DNA of 64,000 nt, from positions 62,001 through 126,000 of the forward strand of contig JAVTVJ010001861.1 in assembly GCA_034509425.1 (NCBI GenBank), given 5' to 3'. The notes beneath the pieces were generated by a model. That model worked only from the letters and a program-made list of their open reading frames with translations. It did no database searches and had not been told where the DNA came from. The DNA is from Eopsaltria australis (lineage: Eukaryota; Chordata; Aves; Passeriformes; Petroicidae). Every line of letters begins with the position of its first letter. The first letter of the stretch is position 1. Shown piece after piece: positions 21,425 through 33,865 of this stretch. Made by a program: the position numbers and the translations under genes.

Positions 21425-21545
21425 AAAGCTCTGGAGTCCATTAACATTCCCCGGAGCGATCTAATCCCCCTCTCTGCCCTGGCTCTGGCTTTCACTTGGT
21501 TTTAATCAAGCCCAGCCTGGCGCCTCTTAAATAAGGGGGGCGGAT
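21425..21545. promoter_or_regulatory. Candidate conserved non-coding element
   Basis: The block includes agtccattaacattccccgg, gatctaatcccc and ggttttaatcaagcccagcc, a cluster of TAAT/TAATC homeodomain cores. Function is inferred only from motif density. Confidence 0.3.
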
Positions 21546-22232
21546 GGCACCCAGCTCCCCACATGGCACATGGGTGCTGCTGGCCCCGGGGTGGGTGCCA
21601 GGGAGGAGGGGGCAGCCAGGGGCAGGGTGTTCACAGGGGTCTCCACTCTCGGGCAATTTTAAAAGGCATTTTGGAGCCAGAGGAGCTGAGCTCAGCAGAG
21701 CCAGGGCCAGCAAAGCCAGGGAATAAAAGCACAGGCGGTTGCAGGGTTGTTATTAATATTTGCTGGATGGTGATGGAGGGAGGGCTCAGCACCAGGGGGA
21801 AATAGCAGGCTGGGGTCCCCGGGAAGGGAGGGGGATTTGGCAGCTGGATGCACGGGTTCCTTCCCAGCACCCCAGGGATGGGTGGGGGGTGCAGGATCCG
21901 TGCCAGCACTCCTGGGGACCCAGCTGGGGCAGGAGGGGATGCTCCCCACATCAACACCCCTAAAACAAAGCACTGGGGCTCAGCTGGGTCGTCTTGGGGG
22001 GCTGCAGCATCCCCCAGGGTGTCTCCCTGGGGACAAGGAGGGTGCAGGGGGGACACCCATGGCATTGTTCCTGGGCAGCAGGAGGTGCAGGGGTGCCCGG
22101 AGTGCAAAGCTTCCAGGGGCTGGGCCACTTCCCTGCTGCAAAGGAAGTAGGAGCTGAGAGGGCAGAGCCTCCATGGGGGTCCTGGGTGGGCCCCCTTTGG
22201 CTGAGTTTGGGGGCTCTGTAGGGTCATGATGT

Positions 22233-22266
22233 GGGAAGGAACCAGGAGTGGGAAGGAACCAGGAGT
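22233..22266. repeat. 17-bp tandem duplication
   Basis: The unit gggaaggaaccaggagt occurs twice, exactly. Confidence 0.9.
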
Positions 22267-24249
22267 GATGCCAGATCCTGCCAGGATGGCAGTGGGGCTG
22301 GATGGGGGGGTCTGGAGATGCTGGGAGAGGGAGCCACAGGGCAGCACATGGAGTTTTGGGGGGCAATGTGTGAGCCAAAGCGTTTGTTTTTCTGGGGGCC
22401 CTGGGTGTGAGTTATCAGCAGCGGCAGAAGCGCAGTGCTTCCCGGCCGGGAGTGCACACCGGCTCCTCGGGGAGGGATTAAGGGGATTATATTATTATTT
22501 GTTATCACTGAGGGGGGGAGAAAAAAAGAAGAAACCTCCATTGCTGGGAACTCTGCCTAATCAGAGCACAGATTAGCTTCCTGCCTCCGCCCGGCCGGGA
22601 TGGGCTCCCCTGTGCCCATCCCACTGGCAGTGCGAGCCCAGTGGGGTGACACGGGGTCATGGGGTCCCCAGGGATCTGCCTTGCCTGCAAGCCACATGTG
22701 GGACCAGTTTTTGGACATGTCATTCACTGCCTGGAGCAGCTGTCAGAGGGACTGGCAGCTCCATGCAGCTTCCCCCAGGACTGTGGGGACTGTCACCCTC
22801 ATGCAGGCGTGGTGTCACCCTGCCCTGGGAGATCATCCCCAGGGCTCAGGCAGGAGGGACTGCCCCAGGGATGGTGAGAGCCACCTCGAAGGCTCTCGGT
22901 GAGGGCAGGCTCATGGCCATGGCCAAGGTTTTCCGTCTCCTCTGGCCATGCTGGGGGGATCTTGGTAGGTTTGAGGGGGATCTTGGCAGGCTCAGGGGGA
23001 GCTGGAGCTGAGCTGGGCAGCACAGGCAGGGGATTTGTGCCTCCCTCAGCAGTGGGATGAGGGTGAGAGCCCCCAGTGACACTCCAGCATCCCCAGAGGA
23101 TGGGGACAAGCTCAGCCCTGATGGGTCCCGTGCTGCTCCCTGAGCATCCCCTGCCCAGGGGTCTCTGGTGGGCTGGGGATGGAGATGCCCCTGGACACCT
23201 GGCACAGAGGGGTCACCCTTGTCCTGCTCCATGGGTGCAAGTGTCACACCATGAGGCAGAGGAGGTGTGGGACCACGCTGGGTGCTCTGGGAGCTGGTGC
23301 TGCCATCTCAGGAGATCCAGCTATTTTTCCCCTCTCTTTAAGCCCCATGTCTACCTGCAGGGCTGTTCCCCCCAGAACAGCCTTACGCTCGCACATTTTG
23401 AATTTTCCTTCCCCAAACCCCCAGTTCCCAGCAAGCAGGGGCCAAGCCAGGTTCACACATGGGCTGCAGGCACTGGGACAGCCCCTCTCCAATTCCCCCT
23501 TGCTGGAGCGAGGCTGAAGCCACCATCCCACCACAGAGAGTCCATCATTAGAGCCCCTTCCACACACCCCATCTGCTGATGGACCCACGATTTCCTTTAG
23601 TCTTTTATTTACACTTTATTGCTCTTGTTTTTGCACTGGCAAAGCGCTGCTGGAGAGCACAGAAATCCTTCAGATCTCGGCTGGCAGCAGAGCTCTGCCT
23701 AATCATAGTCATTATCTGGAAGCAGGTAATGGGCATCTTTCCCATGTTAATTTGAAAACAGAATCAGCGAGAGCAGGACACCGGGGACGGAGCACGTTCC
23801 CAGCACCAGCCACTCCCTTTGGATGATTTTTGGGTGGCATCCGTGGATGTTGGGGTGTGGGTTTGGGATGGGGGAACACACAAACCCAGGCAGAACCACG
23901 TGCCAAGCCTCGTGGCTCAGTAAATCAGCCAGGAAAGGGGCTGCTGGCCGGAATCCCGCACGGATGGAGCCTGTCCTTGCTGCCACAGCAATAAAATCCC
24001 CCGGCCTTGTTTTTTTGGCGGCGAGGAGGATGATGGTGGCTCTCCCTCCTCCCTGCGCCACCGTCAGAACTTGCCCCCGTGGCTGGGTCCTTCGCTAACA
24101 AGGACTCGTCCCTTTTATCCCCAGCGGCAGGAGGGGATGGGGATGGAGGTGAGAGGCGAGGATTTCTCCCGGGGCCGGGAGGGGAAGGCTGGGTGGCGTT
24201 GGAGTTTCGTTTGCTGAGATACCATTAACGAGTGAGCAAAGGTTGCGGA

Positions 24250-24263
24250 GTCTCCATGGAGAC
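24250..24263. promoter_or_regulatory. RFX-like X-box palindrome
   Basis: gtctccatggagac is a perfect 14-bp palindrome with the CCATGG centre and GT/AC ends typical of RFX X-box half sites. It sits in an AT-richer block (accattaacgagtgagcaaa precedes it) about 3.2 kb upstream of the WASF2 promoter. Confidence 0.4.
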
Positions 24264-24360
24264 AAGACAGCAAGAGAAGGGAGCGGGTGTGCGCTGGGTG
24301 AGAGCTGATTAGTAAATGTCAGCGGCACAGCCACTGCCCGCGCCACGCTGGCGCGGGGAC

Positions 24361-24715
24361 GCGCCGGGCACCCTGCACCTGGGCACGTCCCGAGCATCCC
24401 GGGCACATCCCGAGCATCCCGGACAGTCCGGGCACGTCCCGAGCATCCCGGACACACCGGGCACCTCCTGAGCGTCCCGGACACACCGGGCACGCCACAC
24501 ATCCTGTCCGTCCTGAGTGCCCGTCGCACCATGGGTGCCCCGGTACCCCATGCACCCCTTCCATCCCGTGTGCTCCACTGCATCCCGTGCAGCCCAGGTG
24601 TCCTGTGCACCGCAGGCACCCCGTGTGTCCCCACATCCCAGGCACCCTGTGCATCCTGTGAGCCCAATTCCGGCCCACTATCCCATGTGTCCTTGTGCAT
24701 CCCAGGTCCCCGGGA
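24361..24715. repeat. C-rich degenerate minisatellite
   Basis: Units such as gggcacgtcccgagcatccc recur between 24380 and 24495, then grade into looser repeats built on catcccgtgtg, ggcaccc and catcccaggt. Confidence 0.8.
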
Positions 24716-25494
24716 ATCAGGGATGCAGGAGAAGCCTGCGAGCATGTTTCCACAGCATCCTCACAGCTCTGGTGCTGACAGCCCTGGCTCCCTTCCCGCG
24801 GGGAGCAGGGATGCAGCTGTGCCTGCTGGGATGGGGGCAGTTGGCCAGGGAAGAGACATCCAGGGCTTCAACAAGCTGCCATCTCCTCCCTCCCGTGGAG
24901 AATGCCCCTTTCCCAATCCCTGGATCACGCAGAGAAAGGATGAGGCTGGACCTGCTGGATCCCACCTGGTTTTCAGCGGAACCCAAGCCCAGGCTGAGGG
25001 AATCAGGGCTGGGATGAGGCACTGATTTGTGCCAGGGTCTGTCTGGGATGATCAAGGGCTTGGACATGGCTGGAGTCCACCTGGGAGGGAGGTGGGAGGC
25101 AGGAGCAGCCTGGCTGCCCTTCTCCATCCCCTGGAGCATCATTTACCTCCAGCAGAACACAGGAAAGCACCTGGCAAGCAAAAGCACCAGGGAAAAAAGC
25201 GTCGGGGGGCATGGTGGTGGGGGGGCAGGGGGGGCTGGATCCTGCAGTTTAGCAGGTTTTATTCAGCAGCTATAAACAGAGCAGGAGAGATAAAGGTTGC
25301 AGTGCAGATACAGATTAGGTAGGTCCCTTGAGGCTGTGACACCTTGAGATAGAGGCAGATCCTCTTCAAGGGAACGGCTCGCTGGCAGCTTGGAAAACAC
25401 GGAGCTGAGCGGCCTCCAGCAGCACCTCAGCCCCTGGTCTGCACGCCCAGGGAGAACTGGGGCTGCTGGGGCAGGATGGGGCTGCTGGGGCACG

Positions 25495-25625
25495 ATCCCA
25501 CGTACCCCATCCATCCCGTGTGTCCTGTGACACATCCCAGGTACCCTGGACATTCCAGGTACCCCACATGTCCGTGCATCCCAGGCCCTGGGCACCCCAT
25601 CCATCCCGTGTGCCCCATTTCATCC
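25495..25625. repeat. C-rich degenerate minisatellite related to that at 24361
   Basis: Repeats of ccatccatcccgtgtg, acatcccaggtaccc and gtgcatcccagg share several words with the array about 800 bp upstream in the same orientation. Confidence 0.75.
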
Positions 25626-26229
25626 TGCCAGGACGCAGCGCAGGGAGCACCAGGAAGTGCTGACCATCCTACATGGGTGGGACTCGTGGAGGAAAGTGAT
25701 GCAAAAACCAGGCCAGACATGGCTGTTTCACTGTCTGTGTGTCCATCTCTCCCAGCAGGATCCGGAGGGATGGCAGTGCTGGCAGAGAGGCCCCCGGGGC
25801 AGGCACAGGCTGTGTCACAGGGCACAGGAGGCAGGGACACGAGGGACAGGCACGGCTCACACCGGGGTGACCCTGGGATGCTGGCTCTGCCATCACAGCT
25901 CCGACAGGGATTTGTTGGTTCCTGGCAGGAGTGCCGGTGATTTACTCCCTGTGGTTTGGTTTAGAGCAGGAGCACAGAGCAGGGAGGAGATGGATGTCTG
26001 TGCCAGTGCCCTTCATCCCGCTCCCTCTTCCCCATCAAGCCCACAGGCTCAGTTTGATCATCAGGCAGGGAGGGGGATTTAATATCCAGGAGGACCAGCA
26101 GAAACATGGAATGCCATGCAGTGGAGTTTCTCATCAGATCTCTGCTCCTGCAGTTTCTGGAGGGCATTAGCATCACCCCAGGGATGTGCTAATGCTGGGA
26201 GTTCAGCTCTGCTGAGGACCAGGATGAGT

Positions 26230-26390
26230 TGCACGGTGCTGGCCCCATCCCTGGAAGTGTCCAGTGCCACACTGGACAGGACTTGCAGCAATCTGCTCTA
26301 GCCAACAGTGTCCCTGCCCATGAGTTTGAGGGTGAGCTCTAAGATCCCTTCCAAGCCAAGCCATTCCAGGACTCTGCTTCTGTGCCGCGC
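26230..26390 (+). mobile_element. CR1 LINE 3' end, diverged
   Basis: The sequence includes ccatccctggaagtgtccag, actggacaggacttg, gtgtccctgcccatg and agatcccttccaagccaagc followed by an attcc tail, in sense orientation with moderate divergence. Confidence 0.7.
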
Positions 26391-26890
26391 TGGAGGCCAG
26401 GCAGGAAATGGGGCTTTTCCGAGCCCTGCTGTGCCCCGTCCCTGTGGGACTGGGATGCAGGGCAGTGTCCCCCAGCAGGGCCTGTCCCCAACAGCCCTAT
26501 TCGCTACTCCAGCCTCCTTTAACCCCCGTCTCTGTTCCCAGCCTCATCAAGCCATGGCGATAAATCCAGGCGGGAGCCAACGCCAGCATCTCCCGCATGA
26601 TCCCAGCGGCCACCGCCCCTGCGTGGCCAGCCAGGAGGGCGGCGGGCTGTCCCTACGGCCAGCTCTGGGGACGCCCGCGATGGGAACCCGCTTTGGGGGC
26701 CGGAGGGGGCTGGAGGTTGGACCGGGGGCCCTGGGGGTCGCGGCAGGGCCGGCGGCGGCCAGGCTGCGGTCCCAGCGCTGGCCCTGTCACTGCCGCCGCC
26801 TCCCCTCACGGCCCCCATCCCGCCACCCCTCCTCCCGCAGCCCCGTCCCCTCATCCCCGCCGCACACGCCCTGTCCTACAGCTCCCACCC

Positions 26891-26940
26891 CCGAGCCCAA
26901 AGCCCAAACCCCAAGCCCAAAGCCCAAACCCCGAGCCCAC
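26891..26940. repeat. 20-bp tandem repeat, 2.5 copies
   Basis: The unit ccgagcccaaagcccaaacc repeats with one substitution, then a half unit. Confidence 0.85.
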
Positions 26941-27289
26941 ACCGCGCCCCTCAGCGCCCCCTCAGCCCCGCCCGGGCCCGACTCCTCCGCTCCCTCAGGT
27001 GGAACTTTCCTCGCAGGGCGGGAGACCATAGAGGCGAGAGGCAACACCAAAGCGGGGCTCTCCGGGGGAGGTGCGGAAGGGACAGAAAGCCCTTTCCTCC
27101 AATGCCACTTGGAGGAATATCAAGTTCGGGATTTCATAGACAAGAAGAAATTATATTTAAGATGTCGTAATTGTGAGTGGTGTCGCGGTTCTCCCCTCTG
27201 TTCCTGTAACGTGTCCCCTGCCCCCTCGGGGTTCCCCCCGTCTGTGTCCCTCCATGGCACACTCCTCGTTATTTACTCTCTTTGCGCGC

Positions 27290-27620
27290 CCGGCATGGGT
27301 GCGGCTCCTGCGCTGCGCCAGCTCCGTACGCGAGCGGCGTAGGGCGGCCGTGATGGACAGGGCCTGCAGCCAATGGTGCGGCAGCAGCTGCGGGCGGACA
27401 GCCAATGGCGCGGCGGCGCGGCGGCCGGGGGGAGGCGGGGCCGGGGCCCGTCAGGGCAGGGAGGGGGAGCCGTGGAATGGCGGACGGGCGGGCCGGCCCG
27501 CCCTGGTGGTAGTGAGCCCGGGGCCTGGAGGGGACTGCCGCGGACAGGGTGAGTGCGAGAGGGGCGAGCCGGCCTCTCCAGCTCCCCCGGGCCGTCTCCT
27601 CCCGGGGGAAACAGGCGGAG
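27290..27620 (+). promoter_or_regulatory. WASF2 CpG-island promoter
   Basis: A dense CpG cluster holds two CCAAT boxes in the same orientation at 27370-27374 and 27402-27406, exactly 32 bp apart, each within agccaatgg. A GC-box run (ggaggcggggccgggg, 27431-27446) follows. There is no TATA box. The order CCAAT-CCAAT-GC box-YY1-like site fits a housekeeping promoter firing toward WASF2. Confidence 0.75.
27445..27548 (+). other. WASF2: WASF2 non-coding exon 1 (5' end approximate)
   Basis: The 3' boundary is a donor, ggacag + g followed by gtgagt at 27549. The 5' end is inferred from promoter motifs just upstream, including an AATGGCGG YY1-like site at 27476-27483. The exon is GC-rich and untranslated; translation starts in exon 2. 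Confidence 0.6.
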
Positions 27621-28972
27621 GCGCAGGAGTGGGCTGCAAGGCCCTTGCCAAATAGTGAGTGGTGAGGGTGAGGCGGGCGGTGTTTCCTGCCACATAGTGA
27701 ACTGGAGCTGCTGTGGTCCTGGGCGGGCGTTCTGGGGGCTCTGTCCCGGTCTGGGGCTCCATCCCCGGCCTGACACTTCCCCAGCCTTCCCGGGGGCCGC
27801 GGTTTGGTGCGGGCCGTGTACCCGGGCCGGGCTGGCCTGTGGGGCGTTGAGGGGTAGGGGCGGACTGCCCGGGGGTGCTCAGAGCCCCGTGCTGCGGGAA
27901 GGAAATGTCACCTGCGGGGCTCCCCCGAGGCCTGGCCGGTGTCTGCTGTCCTGGGATTGTCCCAGAGGCCTGGCACAGCGGGGAGCGCTGGGGGACTCAG
28001 GAAACAAGGGGGGAGCAGAGGAGGTGCCTCCCTTTCCAGACATTTGCTGCCTGAGTTTGACATTGGGACTTGTGAAAGCGTGTCTGTGTCCGTGTCCAGG
28101 GTCTGTCTGGGTGGGAGCTGGGTGCCCTCATTGAAGGAAACTTCTGTGTCCTGCCTGTGTTCCAGCCCCTCTCCTGGGTGCACCCCTCGATGTGTCTGGG
28201 AACGCTTTCAGTGTGTGTGTCACCCCCTTGGCTATGAACCACCCACATAAAATCTGGAACTACTTGGTGTGACGCCCTGTGGGTGCTGTAGAGTGCTTTG
28301 GGAAATGTGTGGGGTTTTTTTCCCTGAAAAAAGGCTTGGGGTATGGGTGGATAGTTGGGTTTAGAGCACTGACCTCCTGGCGGCCTCAGACCGTATTTTT
28401 TCTAGAGAAGAAATAAGTTATTAGGGAATGTCCTCGTGGTTGTACCTCACCAGTGTTTAGGTTAATGTTGGGGTCACTTAGGGATACACCAGTCTGGACA
28501 AAGGTAAGGATTGCAGCTTCTCCCTGTTAGCTGTCATTTGACTTCAAGGACCTTCCTGTGGCAGGATTTTTTATTTCCCTGTCAGAGTTTCGCATTTGGC
28601 CTTGCTGTTTTGCTTTCTTTAGTAGCAACAACAGAATTGGGCACCTCTCCATAGGTCAGGGCACTGGTGGAGCTGAGGGATGTGCTAATGCTGGGAGTTC
28701 AGCACTAGGAAACGTGGAAAGTCTTAAATCTTTCAGCACTGCAGATATTGGTGGACACGAAATTCTATTAATAATGATTAAAAAAAACTTCTGTTAAATA
28801 CGTCAGCTGCAGGCAGAGTCGTAATTGATGGAGCCCTCTGTAACCCTCACACTTTTGTGTCCTTCCTGAAGACTCGTGAGAGGGAGAAGTTGAAATTAAA
28901 AGATGCTGGAAGCTGATTGAGGGGTATGGATGTGCTACCCTGAGACAAAACGGGTGCCATAATGTTGCTTTC

Positions 28973-29068
28973 ACGGAATCATGGAATGGTTTGGGTTGGA
29001 AGGGGCCTTAAAGACTGTCATTCCACCCCTGCCATGGGCAGGACACCTTCCCCAGGCCTGGGAAGTTC
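28973..29068 (-). mobile_element. CR1 LINE 3' end
   Basis: Antisense CR1 terminus: ggaatcatggaatggtttgg, ttggaaggggccttaaag, then ctgccatgggcaggacacct. Confidence 0.85.
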
Positions 29069-31942
29069 TGCTTTGTGGGAAGTCCCGAGCCTTGCACGCT
29101 CGCTCACATGAGGAAGGGCAGTAGTTACGTTTTCCACCCATTTTCAACATCTGCAGGATCAGTTGCTGCTAAACACTGCAGGAATTCAGAACGCTGCGTT
29201 GCGACACTTTCCGTTCCGATTTGTCCCCTCCTGACCTTGAGTGGGTTTTGCCATAGAAACCGACTCATTTAATCCCAGGCTGAGTTAAAAACCAACCAGA
29301 GCCAGCATCTCCCCACGAGAGCACAGCCAGCATGTCCAGAGGGTGGCTGTGAATCCCCCTCGCATCCAGAGCCGGGCAGCAGCGCTGTTCCAGCAGTGGG
29401 GCACAGCACACCAGGCACAAAGTTCTGTGCACTTTGGGGGTTTTATTTCTTTTTAGGGGATGTGCTTCAAAGCATGAGGTTTGAGTGACAGGGCGTGACC
29501 TGAGCTTGCAGGAGCTGCCTGACACTGATCTTGGCTCAAGCTGCAGTTGTCACTGTTATTCCTGGCTGTGTTGGTGATGGTGGGATCAGACTTCCTGGGG
29601 CTTACCTTCCAAAGCCTTGATTTGTGCACGATTTGAAGCCTGGAGGAGTGGGTATAGCAGCTCTCTTGTAGCCCACCTGAGATGAGGTGAAACCTTGCCA
29701 TGCTTCCTAAGTGTGGATTGTAAGAGGATAAACTTCCAGGGGTGAACTCAGTATAAACTTTTCCCTAAACTATATATTTTCTACTGGTTTTAAAGAGAAT
29801 TGTGATTTTTTTTTTGTCTTGTCTGATTATGAGATCAAAATAAATGTCCAAATTCCATTATTTTAATTTAAAGAAATAAAACCTTTCTGATGGCTCATGC
29901 CAGTATAAAACTGGTTTCCCTATGACTAATGTGACACACTACACAGAAATGGTGTATTTTTGTGAGTTACAACTCAGAAGGTATTTGCAGACAGTGATTC
30001 ATGACAAGGAATACAACCCTTCTGATCAGTCCCAGCCCAGTTTCTCAGCGTGCTTTGAATATATCTCATTCTTCAGGGCTGGTCTAGGAAAAGTTGATTT
30101 CATTCACCGAGGTTAGATAATCACGGCGTGTGGGTGGAGGGGTTAAAACTTCAGTGATTGCCTCATGTGCATAAAATTACAGCAACAAATCCCTCTCCTG
30201 GGTTTATTTTTTTTATATTTTTGTGGTGATAGAAGAACAAAGGTTGGTAGGATTAATGTTTTTCAAAAAATCAAGTTTTCTTTGACAGATTGTAATAAGG
30301 AAGATTTCAGCAAGTGTTAAGACTTGGGTTTAATCCTTCTAGATATTTTATCTCTGTCGGTTTTCTGGCCTCAAAATGTTTAATAACTTTAGATGCAAGG
30401 TTTTGGGTTTGCCTCTGCTTGGTTTGATGATAATACTGAGCCCTTGGTCATTCAGCTGAGCAAAATACGTTGCTTATGAGTCAGTCACAAACCAGGAAAG
30501 GGATTGAATAGCGATTGTGTTTGCATGTGCTGTGGATAAAGTTCCTGCTGTCCTCGTACAGAATGGGACACCAGGAAAAAACACTGCCAGAAGCTCCTTC
30601 TGAGGGTTCCAACAGCCACAGCGGGCCCTGTCCGGTGGCTCAGCTCTGCCCTTGCTCCTTTGTACACTTTCTACAGCAAATGCACAGGAAACAACCCAAA
30701 AGTGACACACTGTGAAAACCCAGGAAGGCAAAATGCAGCTATTTTTCCAGCCTGTCTTCTGCTGTGTTACTGTTTTCAACAACACTCTGGCTGAAATGGG
30801 ATCTGTAGTAAGAAATTTGTGTATTTGAGTGTTTATTCTCACTGTGCAAGGATAAATATTTGTGAGATCAGAGCCTTAGTTACCGCAGATTAACATTTAT
30901 TTAAATACTTTAGGTATTTATAAACACAGGATTAAAAAAGGCGTATGGCAATGGCTTCTGGGTAATAAGCAAATGACTGCTCAGAACAGAACCACCCTGG
31001 TGACATTTACTTCCTTTTGTATTTTTGCAACTCTCTGTAATAAAAAAACGTGTTGGTTCTTTTTTGAGGGGGGGAGGCAGATCAGGCTTCACTGTGAATG
31101 GAGTGCTTGGTAGAAGGTGATCGGATTCAGGCCTAATTCTCATTTATATGACATTTCCTTTTCCATCTGAAGGTTTGCAGGATTTATTTTTCCCTGCCTG
31201 GGAGGCAGTAGGAGGGGAGGTCCCTTCCCAGAAGAACTTAAATGTGAACTTCCACATTACTTTCATGGGCAAGCAGCGTGAGCTGTTAATCAGATTCTCC
31301 ATCCCAGCTCCTTCCCCACAGTAATGGGCCTGGGAAATAGCTCATCTAGATCCTACCCTAATTCCTGAAATTGCAGGGAAGCTCTCTGGTGTTAGGTTAC
31401 TACTGGAGAAGTGGTGGAGCTCAGATATCTCAAGTATGCATCTGCCAGGGGCTTTGATGAAGGAATTTAAAGCACCAGGAAGCTCAGGGTCTCTTACAAA
31501 TGGGTCAGTGGTGACCTGCTCTGTTTCTTCAGTGCCTTTTGTGTCATCTCCTCCTCCACTGCAGTATCCCAGACTCTTTCTGGGAAGAAGTGGTGCTTTA
31601 AGGGATGCTGTGAAGCTGAGAGAGGAAGGCAGGAGATGCCTGTGAGGCAGCAGCAGTTGGCATTGGTTCCTGAGGGCTGGAAGTTCTGGCCAGGAGGCTG
31701 TTGCTGTGTTACGGCTTCAGGTGAGCTGTTCCCAGGTCATTGGTGACTTGTTTGTGAGGTTTGGGTTCTCCTGCATTACTGCTGGAAGCAGAGCACAGTC
31801 CAGAATGGGTCAGGCACGGAGCTGGACACTAAAAATGGTTTGTTCTCACTGCTGCTGTAAGTCAGACCTAAACCATGAGTTGTTAGTTTGGTTTATACCA
31901 AAAGTGCTCCATAAGAACTGAGTGCTTCTCTTGTGCTTGATT

Positions 31943-32072
31943 ATAGAACCCACAACAGTTTGGGCTGGAAGGGACCTTAAAGCTCATCTCATTCCTGTGC
32001 CATGGGCAAGGACAGCTTCCATAGACCACGTTGCACCAAGGCCTGTCCAACCTGGCCTTGAAGATGCAGCCT
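31943..32072 (-). mobile_element. CR1 LINE 3' end
   Basis: Antisense CR1 terminus with tttgggctggaagggacctt, tgccatgggcaaggacagct and ggcctgtccaacctggcctt. Confidence 0.8.
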
Positions 32073-33865
32073 GCGAACCCTCTATTCAGAAGGGGCTTGT
32101 TTTATATGAGTGGTGATGCATTTATTTGATCAACTCCTTTGTGAAGCAAAGCCACACAGAGATTGGAGATTAAAATCCCCTAATTGTGAATGCACAGCAT
32201 AAAAGGAAATGTCTTTTCACCTAACACGATAAATATGGGATTTTCTGCCCCGGGATCTCAGGGATACACTGTTCAGATGGGTTAAGGAATTGATCAGTTT
32301 AAGGAAGTGAAATCCATGGAGGACAGTTAAATTATAGTGTTTGTTTCCACATGGTCTTAAGGTGCAATGGGGTGCTGCAGCATGGAGAGGCAGGGAGAGC
32401 TCTTGCTCTGTGCTTGCCTTGTTCCCATGTTCTTCTCTTGCTGCATCTGATACCTGGCCATGATGGAGAGAGTACATCGAGGATCTGGAGGCTGGGTGAT
32501 CCAGCGTGGCTGTTCCAATGTCCTGTGACTTCTCTTCTTCATTCACTGATGTTCCAGAGCGACCTGCCTCTTACAAGCCTCCATTTCTCCCCGCTCATCA
32601 AACTAGGCTAATGACTCTGACCTTTTGTTTGGAAAGCAAAAGGAAAAGGATCAACAAAATACTGGAGCTTATTTACTATCATTACTGAAATGATGAGCAA
32701 TGCCACTTTGCAGCACTTCAAAGAGGCTGTGCTCGTAAGATGCTGGAAATCCCTTGAGAGAGAAAATGTTTCAGATGGAAAAAGAGGAGGGGGAGTATTC
32801 CTCACATTCTCCACTCCTAAGTGTACTCTCCTGCAAGGCATGGAGGCACTATCCCCCTCCAGCCCTCTCCCCTCCCAGCTGGGCACTTTAAAATAGAGCT
32901 GACAAAATTTGCTGGTTTCAGTAAACGCCAGACTCGCTGGTGTCACTGCATAAATTGTTCCCATGCTGTGGAGTTGTGCAAAGTACTCTTGTTGACCTAT
33001 TGTATTACCGCTAATAAGATTGAATGTGGTTTTAATTTCTCATTTCCTCTTTCTCTGGATGCCCTTTTCCTACTACTTAGAGTCTTACTTCAGGTCTCTC
33101 TATAGCAAAAGTCTCTTTCTGTCGCTCAAAGAATGAGCGATGCTTTGCTTTCAGAGCACTCCGCACTGGAGGGCTTTAAGTGGCATTCAGAGGAGGCTAT
33201 CAGCCACAATATCTGATGTATTGGTGTGGCTGCAGTTCATGCATGGAGTGCAAAAAATGGGATTTAATTGGGAGGGAGGGGGAATAGCGGCCTTGGCTGA
33301 ATGGATGGGTGAAAGTTCCCCGACCACCCCTTAGCCCAGCGAATAGTTGGTTGAGTGCTTGCCAGAGCGGAAGCGAGTTCCCTTTCAGGCACCCTGCCTT
33401 TGTCACCGTAAGAAAAAGCACACACGCACTCGCATGGGTTTGGCCTTGCAGCTGCAAAAAAACCCCAACCAGGCGAGAGAGAACCGTGCACACACCCAGA
33501 TCCTGTTCTTTCAATACCAACAGCTGCAGAGCCGGTGCTTTGCTGGAGGAAAGCACAGAGCTGTAAACACAGCTTGTGGAAAACCTTTACCTTCTGTCTA
33601 GGGCAGCATGAAATCACTGGCCGCTTCCCTTCTGCAAGCTAAATTAAAAACGGCTGTAATTAACTTATACAAAATAGCCTTTTGGTTGCTATTGAGAATT
33701 CAATATTGTATCAAGGAGGTTACATCTAGGGGCTGGCTTCACATGAGAGGTTTCCATAAAGCAGCTTATTATAGACCTTGTGGTAAGCTTGGCTAGAAAG
33801 GCCTGCATCCTTAGCATCCCTAATACGGTCTAATCTCTCTTTTCCCATAAAGATCAGTTCAATAA

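Larger units (their letters stand above)
18466..23580. other. Intergenic DNA between AHDC1 and WASF2, first part
   Basis: No gene is supported. It contains a G19 tract at 19897-19915, a 17-bp tandem duplication at 22233-22266, and AT-richer blocks at 20640-20780, 21425-21545 and 22465-22585 with homeobox/POU-like motifs that look like conserved non-coding DNA. The frame at 17876-19060 overlaps the UTR and is not a gene. Confidence 0.45.
23581..27289. other. Intergenic DNA upstream of WASF2, second part
   Basis: The segment has AT-rich blocks at 23590-23660 and 23695-23770, a perfect palindrome at 24250-24263, two related C-rich minisatellites, a CR1 end at 26230-26390, and a 20-bp duplication at 26891-26930. 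No coding gene is supported. Confidence 0.45.

Noticed and set aside
24361..24715. CRISPR-like array
   Set aside because: Units are irregular, without constant repeats and unique spacers, in a vertebrate genome; it is a minisatellite.
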